This document shows, piece by piece, positions 34,297 to 42,360 of a DNA stretch of 64,000 nt. Both the position numbers and the translations under genes were made by a program. The notes beneath the pieces are model-generated. The model had not been told where the DNA came from. It did no database searches and worked only from the letters and a program-made list of their open reading frames with translations. Every line of letters begins with the position of its first letter. Within the stretch, counting starts at the first letter, position 1. The stretch is taken from positions 62,001 to 126,000 of the forward strand of contig NZ_NWMW01000003.1 of NCBI RefSeq assembly GCF_002351485.1, given 5' to 3'. This stretch comes from Sphingomonas spermidinifaciens (GTDB taxonomy: Bacteria; Pseudomonadota; Alphaproteobacteria; Sphingomonadales; Sphingomonadaceae).

Positions 34297-34713
34297 ATGA
34301 CGGGTGATGCGATGGAGCAAGCGACCTTCGACCAGCAGCGCGCCGACGCGCTGATCCAGGAAATCGGCAGCGAGATCGTGCGCGGATCGAAGTTCGCGAG
34401 CCGTCCGTGGGAGCGGATCGTCGTCGTCGCTGAAATTGCGGACCGCAAGCGGCTGTTCGGCTATGTCTATTGGGACGGCAACCAGTGGGAAGCGGCGACG
34501 CCTGACGGCTTCCGCGCGCTGACGCTGTTTCAGGAGCTTCAGGCGGCAACGCAGGTATCGGGCAAGGCCCCGTGGCGAAAATGCCTGACCCGAATCGATC
34601 GCGCGACGGGCAAGATTGACGTCGAGTTTGACCACGACGGCAAGCGCTGGGTGCCCGACATGGCCGACCCGGAGGGGTTCGCACGGCGACTGCGCGCGAC
34701 GGACGAGGGCTGA
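34297..34713 (+). CDS. Probable immunity protein of the adjacent nuclease toxin (YezG/DUF600-like)
   Basis: This is a small acidic cytosolic protein (about 138 residues). RPWERIVVVAEIADRKRLFGY, YWDGNQWE, APWRKCLTRIDRATGKIDVEFDHDGKRW and VPDMADPEGFARRLR follow the pattern of the YezG/DUF600 immunity family, which pairs with nuclease toxins of the YeeF type. The toxin stop overlaps a GTG at 34273 (GTGA) that is in frame. The ATG at 34297, with GAGG eight bases before it, is preferred. Either way the two genes are coupled. The assignment rests on position plus pattern and has not been tested. Confidence 0.68.
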   Translation: MTGDAMEQATFDQQRADALIQEIGSEIVRGSKFASRPWERIVVVAEIADRKRLFGYVYWDGNQWEAATPDGFRALTLFQELQAATQVSGKAPWRKCLTRIDRATGKIDVEFDHDGKRWVPDMADPEGFARRLRATDEG

Positions 34714-34754
34714 ACTCTTCCATCGCGCCGCTCTCGCGCGCATAGGCGGCGGCG

Positions 34755-35891
34755 ATGTCCGCCGATCCGCTCGCCCTCTATATCCACTGGCCGTTCTGCG
34801 TCTCAAAGTGCCCCTATTGCGACTTCAACAGCCATGTCCGCGACGCGGTCGATCAGGAGCGCTGGCGAGCGGCGCTGCTCGCCGACCTTGAGCATGAAGC
34901 GGCGCTGACGCCCGGCCGGCGCGTCGGCTCGATCTTCTTCGGCGGTGGTACCCCTTCGCTGATGCCCCCCGCGACCGTCGCCGCGTTGATCGAAGCAGCC
35001 GACCGGCATTGGGGCCTCGCCACCGATTGCGAGATCACGCTGGAGGCGAACCCTTCTTCGGTCGAGGCGGCGCGCTTCGCCGATGTGGCGGCGGCGGGGG
35101 TCAACCGCGTGTCGCTCGGCCTCCAGGCGCTCGACGACGATGCGCTCGCCTTTCTCGGCCGCGCGCATTCGGTGGCGGAGGGGCTCGGCGCGCTCGACAC
35201 CGCGCAGGCGGCGTTCGCGCGCGTGTCGTTCGACCTCATCTATGCTCGTCCCGGCCAATCGCTCGCCGCATGGGAGGATGAGCTGACGCGCGCGCTCGGC
35301 TTCGGCACCGGGCATCTGTCGCTCTACCAGCTGACGATCGAGCCGGGCACTCGTTTCGCCACGCTCGCCGCCAAGGGAGAACTCACCATCCCCGACGCGG
35401 ACGATGCCGCCGACCTGTTCGAGGTGACGCGCGCGATGACGGCAACGGCGGGCCTGCCCGCCTATGAGATTTCCAATCATGCGCGGCCGGGTGAGGAGAG
35501 CCGCCATAACCTGACCTACTGGCGCTATCGCGACTATGTCGGGGTCGGGCCGGGCGCGCACGGGCGGCGCGGCGGCCATGCGACCTTTCGCCGCAAGAAG
35601 CCGGAAAACTGGCTCGCCGCGGTCGATCGTGACGGCCACGGGATCGAGGCCGAGGACGCGCTAGCCCCGGCCGAACAGGCGGTCGAGGCCCTGCTGATGG
35701 GTCTTCGCCTGCGTGAGGGTGTCGATCTCGCGCGGATCGGCGCGCAGACGGGCACGCTGCCGCTTCAAACCGCGCGCGTCGATGCGCTCGCGGCGCAGGG
35801 GCTGCTGGCGCGTCAGGGCGATCGGCTGCGCGCCACCGAGACGGGGATGCCGGTGCTCGAAGCGATCCTTCGCGAGATCGTCACCCCCTGA
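34755..35891 (+). CDS. hemW: Radical SAM heme chaperone HemW
   Basis: This 378-residue radical SAM protein has the iron-sulfur motif FCVSKCPYCDFNSH (Cys-x3-Cys-x2-Cys), FFGGGTPSLM, LEANPSS and NRVSLGLQALDD. It lacks the extra N-terminal part of true HemN. HemW inserts heme into respiratory enzymes and was long misannotated as coproporphyrinogen III dehydrogenase. In related genomes it normally follows rdgB directly. Confidence 0.93.
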   Translation: MSADPLALYIHWPFCVSKCPYCDFNSHVRDAVDQERWRAALLADLEHEAALTPGRRVGSIFFGGGTPSLMPPATVAALIEAADRHWGLATDCEITLEANPSSVEAARFADVAAAGVNRVSLGLQALDDDALAFLGRAHSVAEGLGALDTAQAAFARVSFDLIYARPGQSLAAWEDELTRALGFGTGHLSLYQLTIEPGTRFATLAAKGELTIPDADDAADLFEVTRAMTATAGLPAYEISNHARPGEESRHNLTYWRYRDYVGVGPGAHGRRGGHATFRRKKPENWLAAVDRDGHGIEAEDALAPAEQAVEALLMGLRLREGVDLARIGAQTGTLPLQTARVDALAAQGLLARQGDRLRATETGMPVLEAILREIVTP

Positions 35892-35926
35892 TTGCCCGCG
35901 CGTGCCGGATGCGCGAGGGTGCGGCG

Positions 35927-37156
35927 ATGCTGCAAGCCGCCGCGCCCCCGCCGTTCGTCCAGACAGCCCCGGCCGCCGATGTCGACCGGCGGCTGGGCGA
36001 GATCGTCGCCCTGCTGAGCGGCGCCGGCGATTACGAGGCGACCTTTGCCCAGCGCTTCCGCACCGAAATACCCAAGCAGCGCTTCGACGCGATCGCGGCG
36101 CAGCTTCGCGCCGGGCTCGGCAAGCCGCGCGGCGTCTGGCGGATCGAGCGCTACAATGCGCTCGAGGCCGACGCGCTGCTCGACTATGAGCGGGGTCGAG
36201 TCCGCGTTCGACTGACGCTCGCGCCCGGCGGCTCGCGGCAGGTCGCGGGTTTCTCGATCATCGGTACCGCACCGCTTCAGGATAGCTTCGCCGTCATCGC
36301 CGCCGAGGCGGCGCGGCTGCCCGGCGAGGTCGGTTTCGGCGTCTATGCGCTGGAGGATCCCGCCCCCCGTGCGCTGGCAGAGCATCACGGCGAAGCGGCG
36401 GCGCCGATCGGCTCTGCGTTCAAGCTCTGGGTACTGGCCGAACTCGCCGCGCAGATCGCCGACCGCCGGCATCGCTGGGACGAGGTGGTGGCGCTCGCCC
36501 GGCCCTCGCTCGCCAGCGGGATAACACAGGACTGGCCCGCCAGCACGCCGATGACGCTGCAGGCGCTGGCGACGCTGATGATCGCGATCAGCGACAATAC
36601 GGCCACCGACACGCTGATGGGCGTGCTCGGCCGCGCGGCGGTGGATGGGCGAGCAAAGGCGCTCGGCGCCGCGCAGCTGCCGGTGCTGACGACGGCGGAA
36701 GCGTTCCGGCTGAAGCATCCCGCCGCCGCGCCGCTCGCCGCCGGCTGGGCCGCGCTCACGCCCGAGCAGCGGCGCGCGCGGCTCGCCGACCCTGCACTGG
36801 CGACGGTGCCGCTCGACCCCGCGCTGTTCGGCGACGCGGCGGTGCGGCCCGACATCGAATGGTTCGCCAGCCCGCGAGCGATGGCGACGACGCTCGACTG
36901 GCTGTCGCGCAAGGGCGATCGCACGACGCTGGCGATCCTCGCCACCGCGCGCGCCGACCGGCATGGCCTCGCCTATGTCGGCTATAAGGGCGGGTCTGAA
37001 CCCGGCGTGCTGAGCCTCAACCACCTCGCCCGCGATGCCGCCGGCAAATGGTATGTCGTCGCCGCCAGCCAGCACCGCAACGACGGTGCGGTCGAGCCCT
37101 CAGCGCTCGCCAATCTTGCGGCGCGCGCGCTCGACCTTCTCGGCACGCGCCGCTGA
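35927..37156 (+). CDS. Serine hydrolase related to class A beta-lactamases
   Basis: This protein has about 409 residues. The C-terminal two thirds have the penicillin-interacting fold: the SxxK nucleophile in GSAFKLWVL, SDN in AISDNTATD, and the KTG equivalent written YKGGSEPG. The N-terminal 130 residues (from about VDRRLGEIVALLSG) resemble the small alpha+beta domain often fused to such hydrolases. No convincing signal peptide is seen at the chosen ATG, which has GAGGGTG upstream, or at the ATG at 35909, so export is uncertain. It may be a cell-wall DD-peptidase-like enzyme or a remote beta-lactamase. Confidence 0.82.
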   Translation: MLQAAAPPPFVQTAPAADVDRRLGEIVALLSGAGDYEATFAQRFRTEIPKQRFDAIAAQLRAGLGKPRGVWRIERYNALEADALLDYERGRVRVRLTLAPGGSRQVAGFSIIGTAPLQDSFAVIAAEAARLPGEVGFGVYALEDPAPRALAEHHGEAAAPIGSAFKLWVLAELAAQIADRRHRWDEVVALARPSLASGITQDWPASTPMTLQALATLMIAISDNTATDTLMGVLGRAAVDGRAKALGAAQLPVLTTAEAFRLKHPAAAPLAAGWAALTPEQRRARLADPALATVPLDPALFGDAAVRPDIEWFASPRAMATTLDWLSRKGDRTTLAILATARADRHGLAYVGYKGGSEPGVLSLNHLARDAAGKWYVVAASQHRNDGAVEPSALANLAARALDLLGTRR

Positions 37157-37672
37157 CCAGTCCGCGGGCAGCAGCCCGTAGAGCGCGGTGTCGCGGACGC
37201 CGATATGCGTCTCCCACTCGGCGCGCAGCAGCCCCTCCAGACGGAAGCCCAGCCGTTCGAGCAGCGCGCGTGACGCCGCATTGTCGGGATCGGTGTCGGC
37301 AAAGACGCGCCGCTGCCCCTCGGCGAAGACTCGGTCGATGACCGCGCTCACCGCTTCACCCGCGAAGCCGCGGCCCCAGTGCGCCCGCGCGAGCATATAG
37401 CCGAGTTCGCTGACATTTCCCTGGCGCTTCTCGCCCGCCGCAACGAAGCCGATCGCGGTTCCGCTGCCGGCAGGCGTGATCGCCCAGACGCGCCAGCCAC
37501 CGCCGTTGCGGGCGAAGTCGGCATGCGTCTCCTCGACGTTGGCGTGCGGTGCGCACGACCAGTACCGCATCGCCTCGACATCGGCGAAGGCAGGGAACAG
37601 CGCCTCGGCATCGGCAGGGGTGCGCCGGCGCAGTACCAGCCGCGCGGTGCGAAGGGTCGGGGTCGGGCGCAC
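37100..37672 (-). CDS. GNAT N-acetyltransferase (RimJ/RimL type)
   Basis: This 190-residue acyl-CoA transferase begins LRTARLVLRRRTPADAEAL and carries ELGYMLARAHWGRGFAGEAV, whose Gly-rich loop binds the CoA pyrophosphate. It ends with NAASRALLERLGFRLEGLLR and the GVRDTALYGLL close typical of RimJ/RimL-like enzymes. GTG at 37672 is proposed as start: it begins just before the conserved LRTARL and lies two bases after the lysR stop. Its 3' end overlaps the serine hydrolase gene tail to tail by 57 bp. The acceptor substrate is unknown. Confidence 0.88.
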   Translation of the reverse strand: MRPTPTLRTARLVLRRRTPADAEALFPAFADVEAMRYWSCAPHANVEETHADFARNGGGWRVWAITPAGSGTAIGFVAAGEKRQGNVSELGYMLARAHWGRGFAGEAVSAVIDRVFAEGQRRVFADTDPDNAASRALLERLGFRLEGLLRAEWETHIGVRDTALYGLLPADWSAARAEKVERARRKIGER

Positions 37673-37674
37673 CG

Positions 37675-38466
37675 TCAGGCCGCGAGGGCGTCGACCAGCG
37701 CGCGCACCTTCTTCTGGCGCCATTGCGGCAGCGGGGCGACCATCCAATAGCCAAGGCTGTAAGGCTTGGGCGCGCCGACCGGCACCACCCGCCCGGCGGA
37801 AAGATCGCCGCGCGCCAGCAGCTCCGGCACCGTCGCGAACCCCAGCCCCGCCGCCGCCGCCTCGATCGCGAGGCCGGCATCCGCGACGGTGACGAGCGAC
37901 ACCGACTCCTCGTTGAGGCAGCCGGGCCACGAGATGCGCGTGTCGGCCCCGCCGCCGGGCGCGCCCACCGTCACCATGCCGTCCGATTCAAGCGCCTCGC
38001 CCTCATGCTCGCCCGGCCCCTCGCCCCAGCGGATGGCGAGGTCGAGATTCGCCTGCGCAAAATCGACCCCCTCCTCGGCGGCGACGAGGGTAAAGCGCTG
38101 CTCGGGTTCGGCGCGCGCGATTTCGGCGAGGCGCGGCATCAGCCATTTCTGCGTCAGGTCGCGCGGCGCGGCGATCGTCAGCGACCGCGACGACTGCCCC
38201 GCCTGCATCGCCCGCACCGCTTCCTCGAACTGGAGGAAACCGTCGCGCAGCGCGATCAAGCCGCGCTCGCCCTCGGGCGTCAGCTCCAGGCCGCGGGTGG
38301 TCCGACGGAACAGCACGACGCCGAGCGTATCCTCGAGCGCGCGAATCTGCTGGCCCACCGCCGCGGGTGTTACGGCGAGCTCGTCGGCGGCACGAGTAAA
38401 GGACAGGTGGCGCGCGGCGGCGTCGAGGACGCGCAGACCATTGAGCGGCAGGTGGGTCCGCTTCAT
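37675..38466 (-). CDS. LysR family transcriptional regulator (GcvA-like)
   Basis: This 263-residue protein starts with the helix-turn-helix LNGLRVLDAAARHLSFTRAADELAV and TPAAVGQQIRALEDTLG, a signature of the GcvA-like subgroup. A truncated-looking effector domain follows (LSFTR then TIAAPRDLTQKWLMPRLAEI). At about 263 residues it is 30-40 shorter than typical LysR proteins. It overlaps apaG by ATGA and precedes the GNAT gene, so it is part of a metZ-apaG-lysR-GNAT unit. Confidence 0.9.
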   Translation of the reverse strand: MKRTHLPLNGLRVLDAAARHLSFTRAADELAVTPAAVGQQIRALEDTLGVVLFRRTTRGLELTPEGERGLIALRDGFLQFEEAVRAMQAGQSSRSLTIAAPRDLTQKWLMPRLAEIARAEPEQRFTLVAAEEGVDFAQANLDLAIRWGEGPGEHEGEALESDGMVTVGAPGGGADTRISWPGCLNEESVSLVTVADAGLAIEAAAAGLGFATVPELLARGDLSAGRVVPVGAPKPYSLGYWMVAPLPQWRQKKVRALVDALAA

Positions 38467-38861
38467 CCCGCCACCGCCGGGGCAATCAGCCCGAACTTGG
38501 GAATGGTCACGTCGAAGCCCGACCCGTCCTCGCCCAGCATGTGATAACTGCCCTGCATCGAGCCGATGGGCGTCGCGAGGTGACAGCCCGAGACATAGTC
38601 GAAGCTGCCACCCGGCGCGATCATCGGCTGCTCGCCGACCACCCCCTCGCCCTCGACCGAATGGCGCGCGCCCCGCCCGTCGGTGATGATCCAGTGGCGG
38701 GTGAGCAGCTGGACCGCCATCTCGCCCTCATTCTCGATGCGGATGTGATAGGCCCAGAACCAGCGGCCGCGATCGGGCTCCGACTGTTCGGGCAGATAGC
38801 TGACCGAGGTGCGCACGACGACGCCCCGCGTCCGTGCCTCCTCGGTGAACAGCGCCTTCAC
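38463..38861 (-). CDS. apaG: ApaG (Co2+/Mg2+ efflux-associated, DUF525) protein
   Basis: This 132-residue protein has a fibronectin-III-like beta fold with the ApaG signatures WAYHIRIENEGEMAVQLL, RHWIITDGRG, VEGEGVVGEQPMIAPGG and GSMQGSYHML. The biochemical role is not settled; knockouts affect divalent-cation sensitivity in enterobacteria. The start is GTG at 38861, overlapping the metZ stop in GTGA. Confidence 0.94.
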   Translation of the reverse strand: MKALFTEEARTRGVVVRTSVSYLPEQSEPDRGRWFWAYHIRIENEGEMAVQLLTRHWIITDGRGARHSVEGEGVVGEQPMIAPGGSFDYVSGCHLATPIGSMQGSYHMLGEDGSGFDVTIPKFGLIAPAVAG

Positions 38862-40066
38862 AGCCCCACCTTGTCCAGCGCCTGGCCGAGGTCGTCGATC
38901 AGGTCGGCAGGATCCTCGAGCCCGACGTTGAGCCGCAGCAGCCCCTCGGTTACGCCCATCTCCAGCCGCTTTTCCTCGGCGACGCCGTAATGCGTGGTCG
39001 AGGCGGGGTGCGTCATCAGCGAGCGCGAGTCGCCGATATTGTTCGAAATGTCGATGAGCTCGAGCGCGTCGAGCAGGCCGTGCGCCTGGGCGCGCCCGCC
39101 ATCGACCTCGAATGAGAAGATCGGCCCCGTCATCGCCATCTGCGACAGCGCGAGGTCGTGCTGGGGGTGGCTGGGCAGGCCCGGATGGTTGATCCGCGGC
39201 ACGCGCTTTTCGAGGAAGCGGCCGACCTCCAGCGCATTCTCCGACTGGCGGCGGATGCGCAGGTCGAGCGTCTCCAGTCCCTTCAACACCACCCAGGCGT
39301 TGAACGCGCTCAGCGTCGGGCCGGTATTGCGCGTGAAGGGCAGCAGCTCGTTGAGGATGAAATCCTCGGTCCCGCACACCGCGCCGGCAAGGACGCGCCC
39401 CTGCCCGTCCATCATCTTCGTCGCCGAATAGGCGGTGATGTCCGCGCCGAAGTCCATCGGCCGCTGGAGCGCCGGCGTGGCGAAGGCATTGTCGACGACG
39501 GTCCGAACGCCGCGCGCGCGGGCAAGGTCGCAGACGGCCTTTAGGTCGACGATGTCCATCGTCGGATTGGCGGGCGTCTCGAAGAACCAGAGCTTGGTCT
39601 TGTCGATGGTCGCATCGACGAACGCCTGCGCGTCGCGCGCATCGACGATCGTCGTCGCGATCCCGAACTTGGGGAGCAGCGTGTCGGTCAGCCAGCGGCA
39701 CGATCCGAACAGCGCGCGGCCCGCGACGACATGGTCGCCCGCCGACAGCTGACAGAGGAGCGCCGCGGTCATTGCCGCCATCCCCGTCGCGGTCGCGCGG
39801 CACGCCTCGGCCCCTTCGAGCAGGGCGATGCGATGCTCGAGCATCTCGACGGTCGGGTTCTGGAGCCGCGAATAGGTCATGCCCGACTGTTCGCCGGCGA
39901 ACCGCGCGGCGGCGTCGCCCGCACAGTCATAGGCATAGCCGGAGGTCAGGAAGAGCGCCTCCGACGTCTCGCCGAACTCCGACCGCATCGTCCCGCCGCG
40001 CACCGCCTGCGTCGCGGGGCGCCACGTGGAAGTGATCGAGCGGTCCTGGCCTGTCGTGCGCTTCAT
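38858..40066 (-). CDS. metZ: O-succinylhomoserine sulfhydrylase
   Basis: This PLP enzyme makes homocysteine from O-succinylhomoserine and sulfide. The 402-residue protein of the cystathionine synthase family has FLTSGYAYDCAGDAAARFAG, TYSRLQNPTVEMLEHR, ATGMAAMTAALL, NAFATPALQRP and the PLP lysine in AYSATKMMDGQG. It is closer to MetZ than to MetB by the LTSGY opening. metZ-apaG coupling is conserved in alphaproteobacteria. Confidence 0.93.
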   Translation of the reverse strand: MKRTTGQDRSITSTWRPATQAVRGGTMRSEFGETSEALFLTSGYAYDCAGDAAARFAGEQSGMTYSRLQNPTVEMLEHRIALLEGAEACRATATGMAAMTAALLCQLSAGDHVVAGRALFGSCRWLTDTLLPKFGIATTIVDARDAQAFVDATIDKTKLWFFETPANPTMDIVDLKAVCDLARARGVRTVVDNAFATPALQRPMDFGADITAYSATKMMDGQGRVLAGAVCGTEDFILNELLPFTRNTGPTLSAFNAWVVLKGLETLDLRIRRQSENALEVGRFLEKRVPRINHPGLPSHPQHDLALSQMAMTGPIFSFEVDGGRAQAHGLLDALELIDISNNIGDSRSLMTHPASTTHYGVAEEKRLEMGVTEGLLRLNVGLEDPADLIDDLGQALDKVGL

Positions 40067-40126
40067 GGCCCGCTTCCTAGGCGCGTGGCCTTGCGCGATG
40101 CAAGGGGCGCGCTAAGCCGGGCGTGC

Positions 40127-41326
40127 ATGCGCCTCGCCGAACGACCCACGCTATTGGCCCTGATCGTCGCGGCGGCGGCGCTCCTCTTGTTCGCGCTTAA
40201 CCTCGACCGGCCGGCCAAACCGGTTTTCGACGAGGTTCATTACGTCCCCGCCGCGCGCGCAATGCTGGCGCTGTCGCACCCCGCCAACACGGAGCATCCC
40301 CCGCTTGCCAAGGAACTGATTGCGGTCGGCATGGCGGTATTCGGCGACAATCCGGTTGGCTGGCGGGCGGTGCCGGCGCTGGCGGGGGCGGTGACGGTTG
40401 CGGCGGGGTTTGCGTTCCTGTTCCTGCTGGTCGGCTCGACAAGGACGGCGCTGTTTGGCGCGCTGTTCATCGCGATCAACCAGACGGTGTTCATCCAGGC
40501 GCGGATCGCGATGCTCGACGGGTTCCTGGGCGCGTTCGTGACCGGAGGGCTGGCCGCGACCCTCTGGGCGATGAAGGCACCGCCCGGCGCGCGGGGTTGG
40601 CGGGTCGCGCTCGCCGGCCTGCTGCTCGGCGCGGGGGTCGCGGTGAAGTGGGCTGCCGCCCCCTATGTGGCGCTGGCCTGCGTGGCCGTTCTCGCGTTCG
40701 ATCGGCGGCCGGTGGCGGGGCTGGGCCTTGCGATCCCGCTCGGCCTCGTCGCGATCGCCACCTATTTCGCGACCTTCGTGCCCAGCTTCTACTACGCCGC
40801 CGATCCCGTCCGGCCGGACGCGCTCGTCGACCTTCAGCGCCGGATGTACGAAGCGCAGACGCAGATCCTTCAGGCGCACCCATATCAGTCCGACTGGTGG
40901 AGCTGGCCGCTGATGCTGCGGCCGATCTGGTATTTCTACGAGCCCGATATGGGCGTCCAGCGCGGGGTGCTGCTGATCGGCAATCCGGCGATCATGTGGG
41001 GCGGGCTGGTCGCAATCGCCGCCTGCCTATGGGTGCGCGGGCCGACGCGGGTGATCGGCGGGCTGTGGCTGTTCTCGATCCTGATCTGGGCGGCGATCCC
41101 GAAGAGCCTCGGCTTCTATTACTACTATCACCTCTCCGGCATCTTCGCCGCGCTTGCCTGCGCCGCGGGGCTGTCGCTGCTGCCGGCGCGATGGCGTTGG
41201 ATCGAAGGGGCATTCGCCGCGCTGGCGATCGGGCTGTTCCTTTATTTCTACCCGATCATCAGCGGCGCGGCGCTTTCGGACCCGCAGGACTTCAACCACT
41301 GGATGTGGATGAATAGCTGGCGTTGA
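40127..41326 (+). CDS. PMT-type (GT39-like) membrane glycosyltransferase
   Basis: This 399-residue polytopic inner-membrane protein has about ten helices. The first periplasmic loop carries FDEVHYVPAARAML and NTEHPPLAKELIAVG, the acidic motif and loop of protein O-mannosyltransferases and related lipid-linked sugar transferases. GFYYYYHLSGIFA and the C-terminal FNHWMWMNSWR are further family features. It probably transfers a sugar from a polyprenyl-phosphate donor to a protein or glycan on the outer face. The acceptor is unknown. Confidence 0.88.
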   Translation: MRLAERPTLLALIVAAAALLLFALNLDRPAKPVFDEVHYVPAARAMLALSHPANTEHPPLAKELIAVGMAVFGDNPVGWRAVPALAGAVTVAAGFAFLFLLVGSTRTALFGALFIAINQTVFIQARIAMLDGFLGAFVTGGLAATLWAMKAPPGARGWRVALAGLLLGAGVAVKWAAAPYVALACVAVLAFDRRPVAGLGLAIPLGLVAIATYFATFVPSFYYAADPVRPDALVDLQRRMYEAQTQILQAHPYQSDWWSWPLMLRPIWYFYEPDMGVQRGVLLIGNPAIMWGGLVAIAACLWVRGPTRVIGGLWLFSILIWAAIPKSLGFYYYYHLSGIFAALACAAGLSLLPARWRWIEGAFAALAIGLFLYFYPIISGAALSDPQDFNHWMWMNSWR

Positions 41327-41335
41327 CTCCGGTAA

Positions 41336-41353
41336 TTTCTGTCATTACAGAAA
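41336..41353. promoter_or_regulatory. Operator-like palindrome upstream of the GbsR/MarR gene
   Basis: TTTCTGTCATTACAGAAA, with perfect arms ATTTCTGT/ACAGAAAT counting flanking bases, touches the start codon of the regulator. The related site at 41936-41953 differs at four positions. This suggests autoregulation. Confidence 0.72.
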
Positions 41354-41913
41354 TGGCTATGAAGACGCTGCTCGAGCATCCCGACGTCAAGGCCTTCGTC
41401 ATCCATTGGGGCGAGATGGGGACGCAATGGGGCGTCAACCGCTCGGTGTCGCAGATCCACGCGCTGCTCTACCTCTCCGACCGCCCCCTGCCCGCCGACG
41501 AGATCACCGAGGCGCTGGGCCTCGCCCGTTCGAACGTGTCGACCGCGCTCAAGGAGCTTCAGGGCTATGCGATCGTCCGACGCGTCCATGTCGAGGGCGA
41601 CCGCCGCGACCATTTTGTCGCCGAGACCGACCTGTGGGAAATGCTCCTCCGCATCGCCGCCGAGCGCAAGCGGCGCGAGATCGACCCGACGATTGCGCTG
41701 CTCGGCGAACTGGCCGAACGCCTCCGCCACGACGAGACCGCGCCGAAGCTGGTTCGCGAGCGGATCGGCCGGATGCACGAGTTCATCTCGACGCTCGGCA
41801 ACTGGTACGAACAGGTCCGGGGCCTGCCCAAGCCGACGCTGGTCGCGCTGATGAAGCTGGGCGGCAAGGTGGCCCGCTTCGTCTCGCCGCTGAAGGGGAA
41901 AGCGAAGTCCTGA
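41353..41913 (+). CDS. GbsR/MarR family transcriptional regulator
   Basis: This 186-residue regulator begins near KTLLEHPDVKAFVIHWGEMG and has the typical WGVNRSVSQIHALLYLS, PLPADEITEALGLARSNVST (recognition helix) and a winged segment VEGDRRDHFVAETD. A C-terminal helix bundle follows. The ATG may be at 41353 or at 41359; both lie at the edge of the palindrome. The two small membrane-protein genes just downstream have the second copy of the same site in front of them and are the probable targets. Confidence 0.92.
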   Translation: MAMKTLLEHPDVKAFVIHWGEMGTQWGVNRSVSQIHALLYLSDRPLPADEITEALGLARSNVSTALKELQGYAIVRRVHVEGDRRDHFVAETDLWEMLLRIAAERKRREIDPTIALLGELAERLRHDETAPKLVRERIGRMHEFISTLGNWYEQVRGLPKPTLVALMKLGGKVARFVSPLKGKAKS

Positions 41914-41935
41914 ACGTTCTTCATTTGCCCATAAG

Positions 41936-41953
41936 TTTCTGTTTCTACCGAAA
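41936..41953. promoter_or_regulatory. Second operator-like site, upstream of the membrane-protein pair
   Basis: TTTCTGTTTCTACCGAAA matches the site in front of the regulator at 14 of 18 bases, with the same half-site spacing, and lies 23 bp before the next start. The shared pattern is TTTCTGT-N3-TACMGAAA. Confidence 0.68.
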
Positions 41954-41976
41954 CGTCTGAAGAAGGGAGAACTTCA

Positions 41977-42357
41977 ATGCTCGTCGAGACCGCCTACGCC
42001 CTTTACCTCGCCATCACGTTGGCGATCACCATCTGGGTGGCGCGCACGCTCGCCCGCAACGGAGAGGTGTTCCTCATCCAGTGCTTCGGCCACAACGCCG
42101 ACCTCGCGCGTTCCACCAACCATCTGCTCGTCGTCGGCTTCTACCTCGTCAACATCGGCTTCATCGCCCTGACGCTTAGCCTAGGGGATGAGCCCTCCAC
42201 GATCGCCGGCGCGATCCGTTTTCTCAGCGCCAAGGTCGGCCTCGCCGTGATCGTCATCGGCGTGATGCACTTCTTCAACATGGGTGCGATCGCACATTTC
42301 GGCCGGACCGTTGAAGGCTGGTTCACCGCCCGCCCCACTGCTCAGCAGAGCGCCTGA
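41977..42357 (+). CDS. Small inner-membrane protein, target candidate of the GbsR/MarR regulator
   Basis: This 126-residue protein has three clear transmembrane helices (about residues 5-24, 50-70 and 80-100). The pattern ARNGEVFLIQCFGHNADLARS connects the first two, with a second basic NHLLVVGFYLVN. It carries no family that can be named here. AAGGGAG lies upstream of the ATG. It is followed after 3 bp by another membrane protein, so both are probably translated from one transcript under the operator-like site. Confidence 0.7.
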   Translation: MLVETAYALYLAITLAITIWVARTLARNGEVFLIQCFGHNADLARSTNHLLVVGFYLVNIGFIALTLSLGDEPSTIAGAIRFLSAKVGLAVIVIGVMHFFNMGAIAHFGRTVEGWFTARPTAQQSA

Positions 42358-42360
42358 GCC

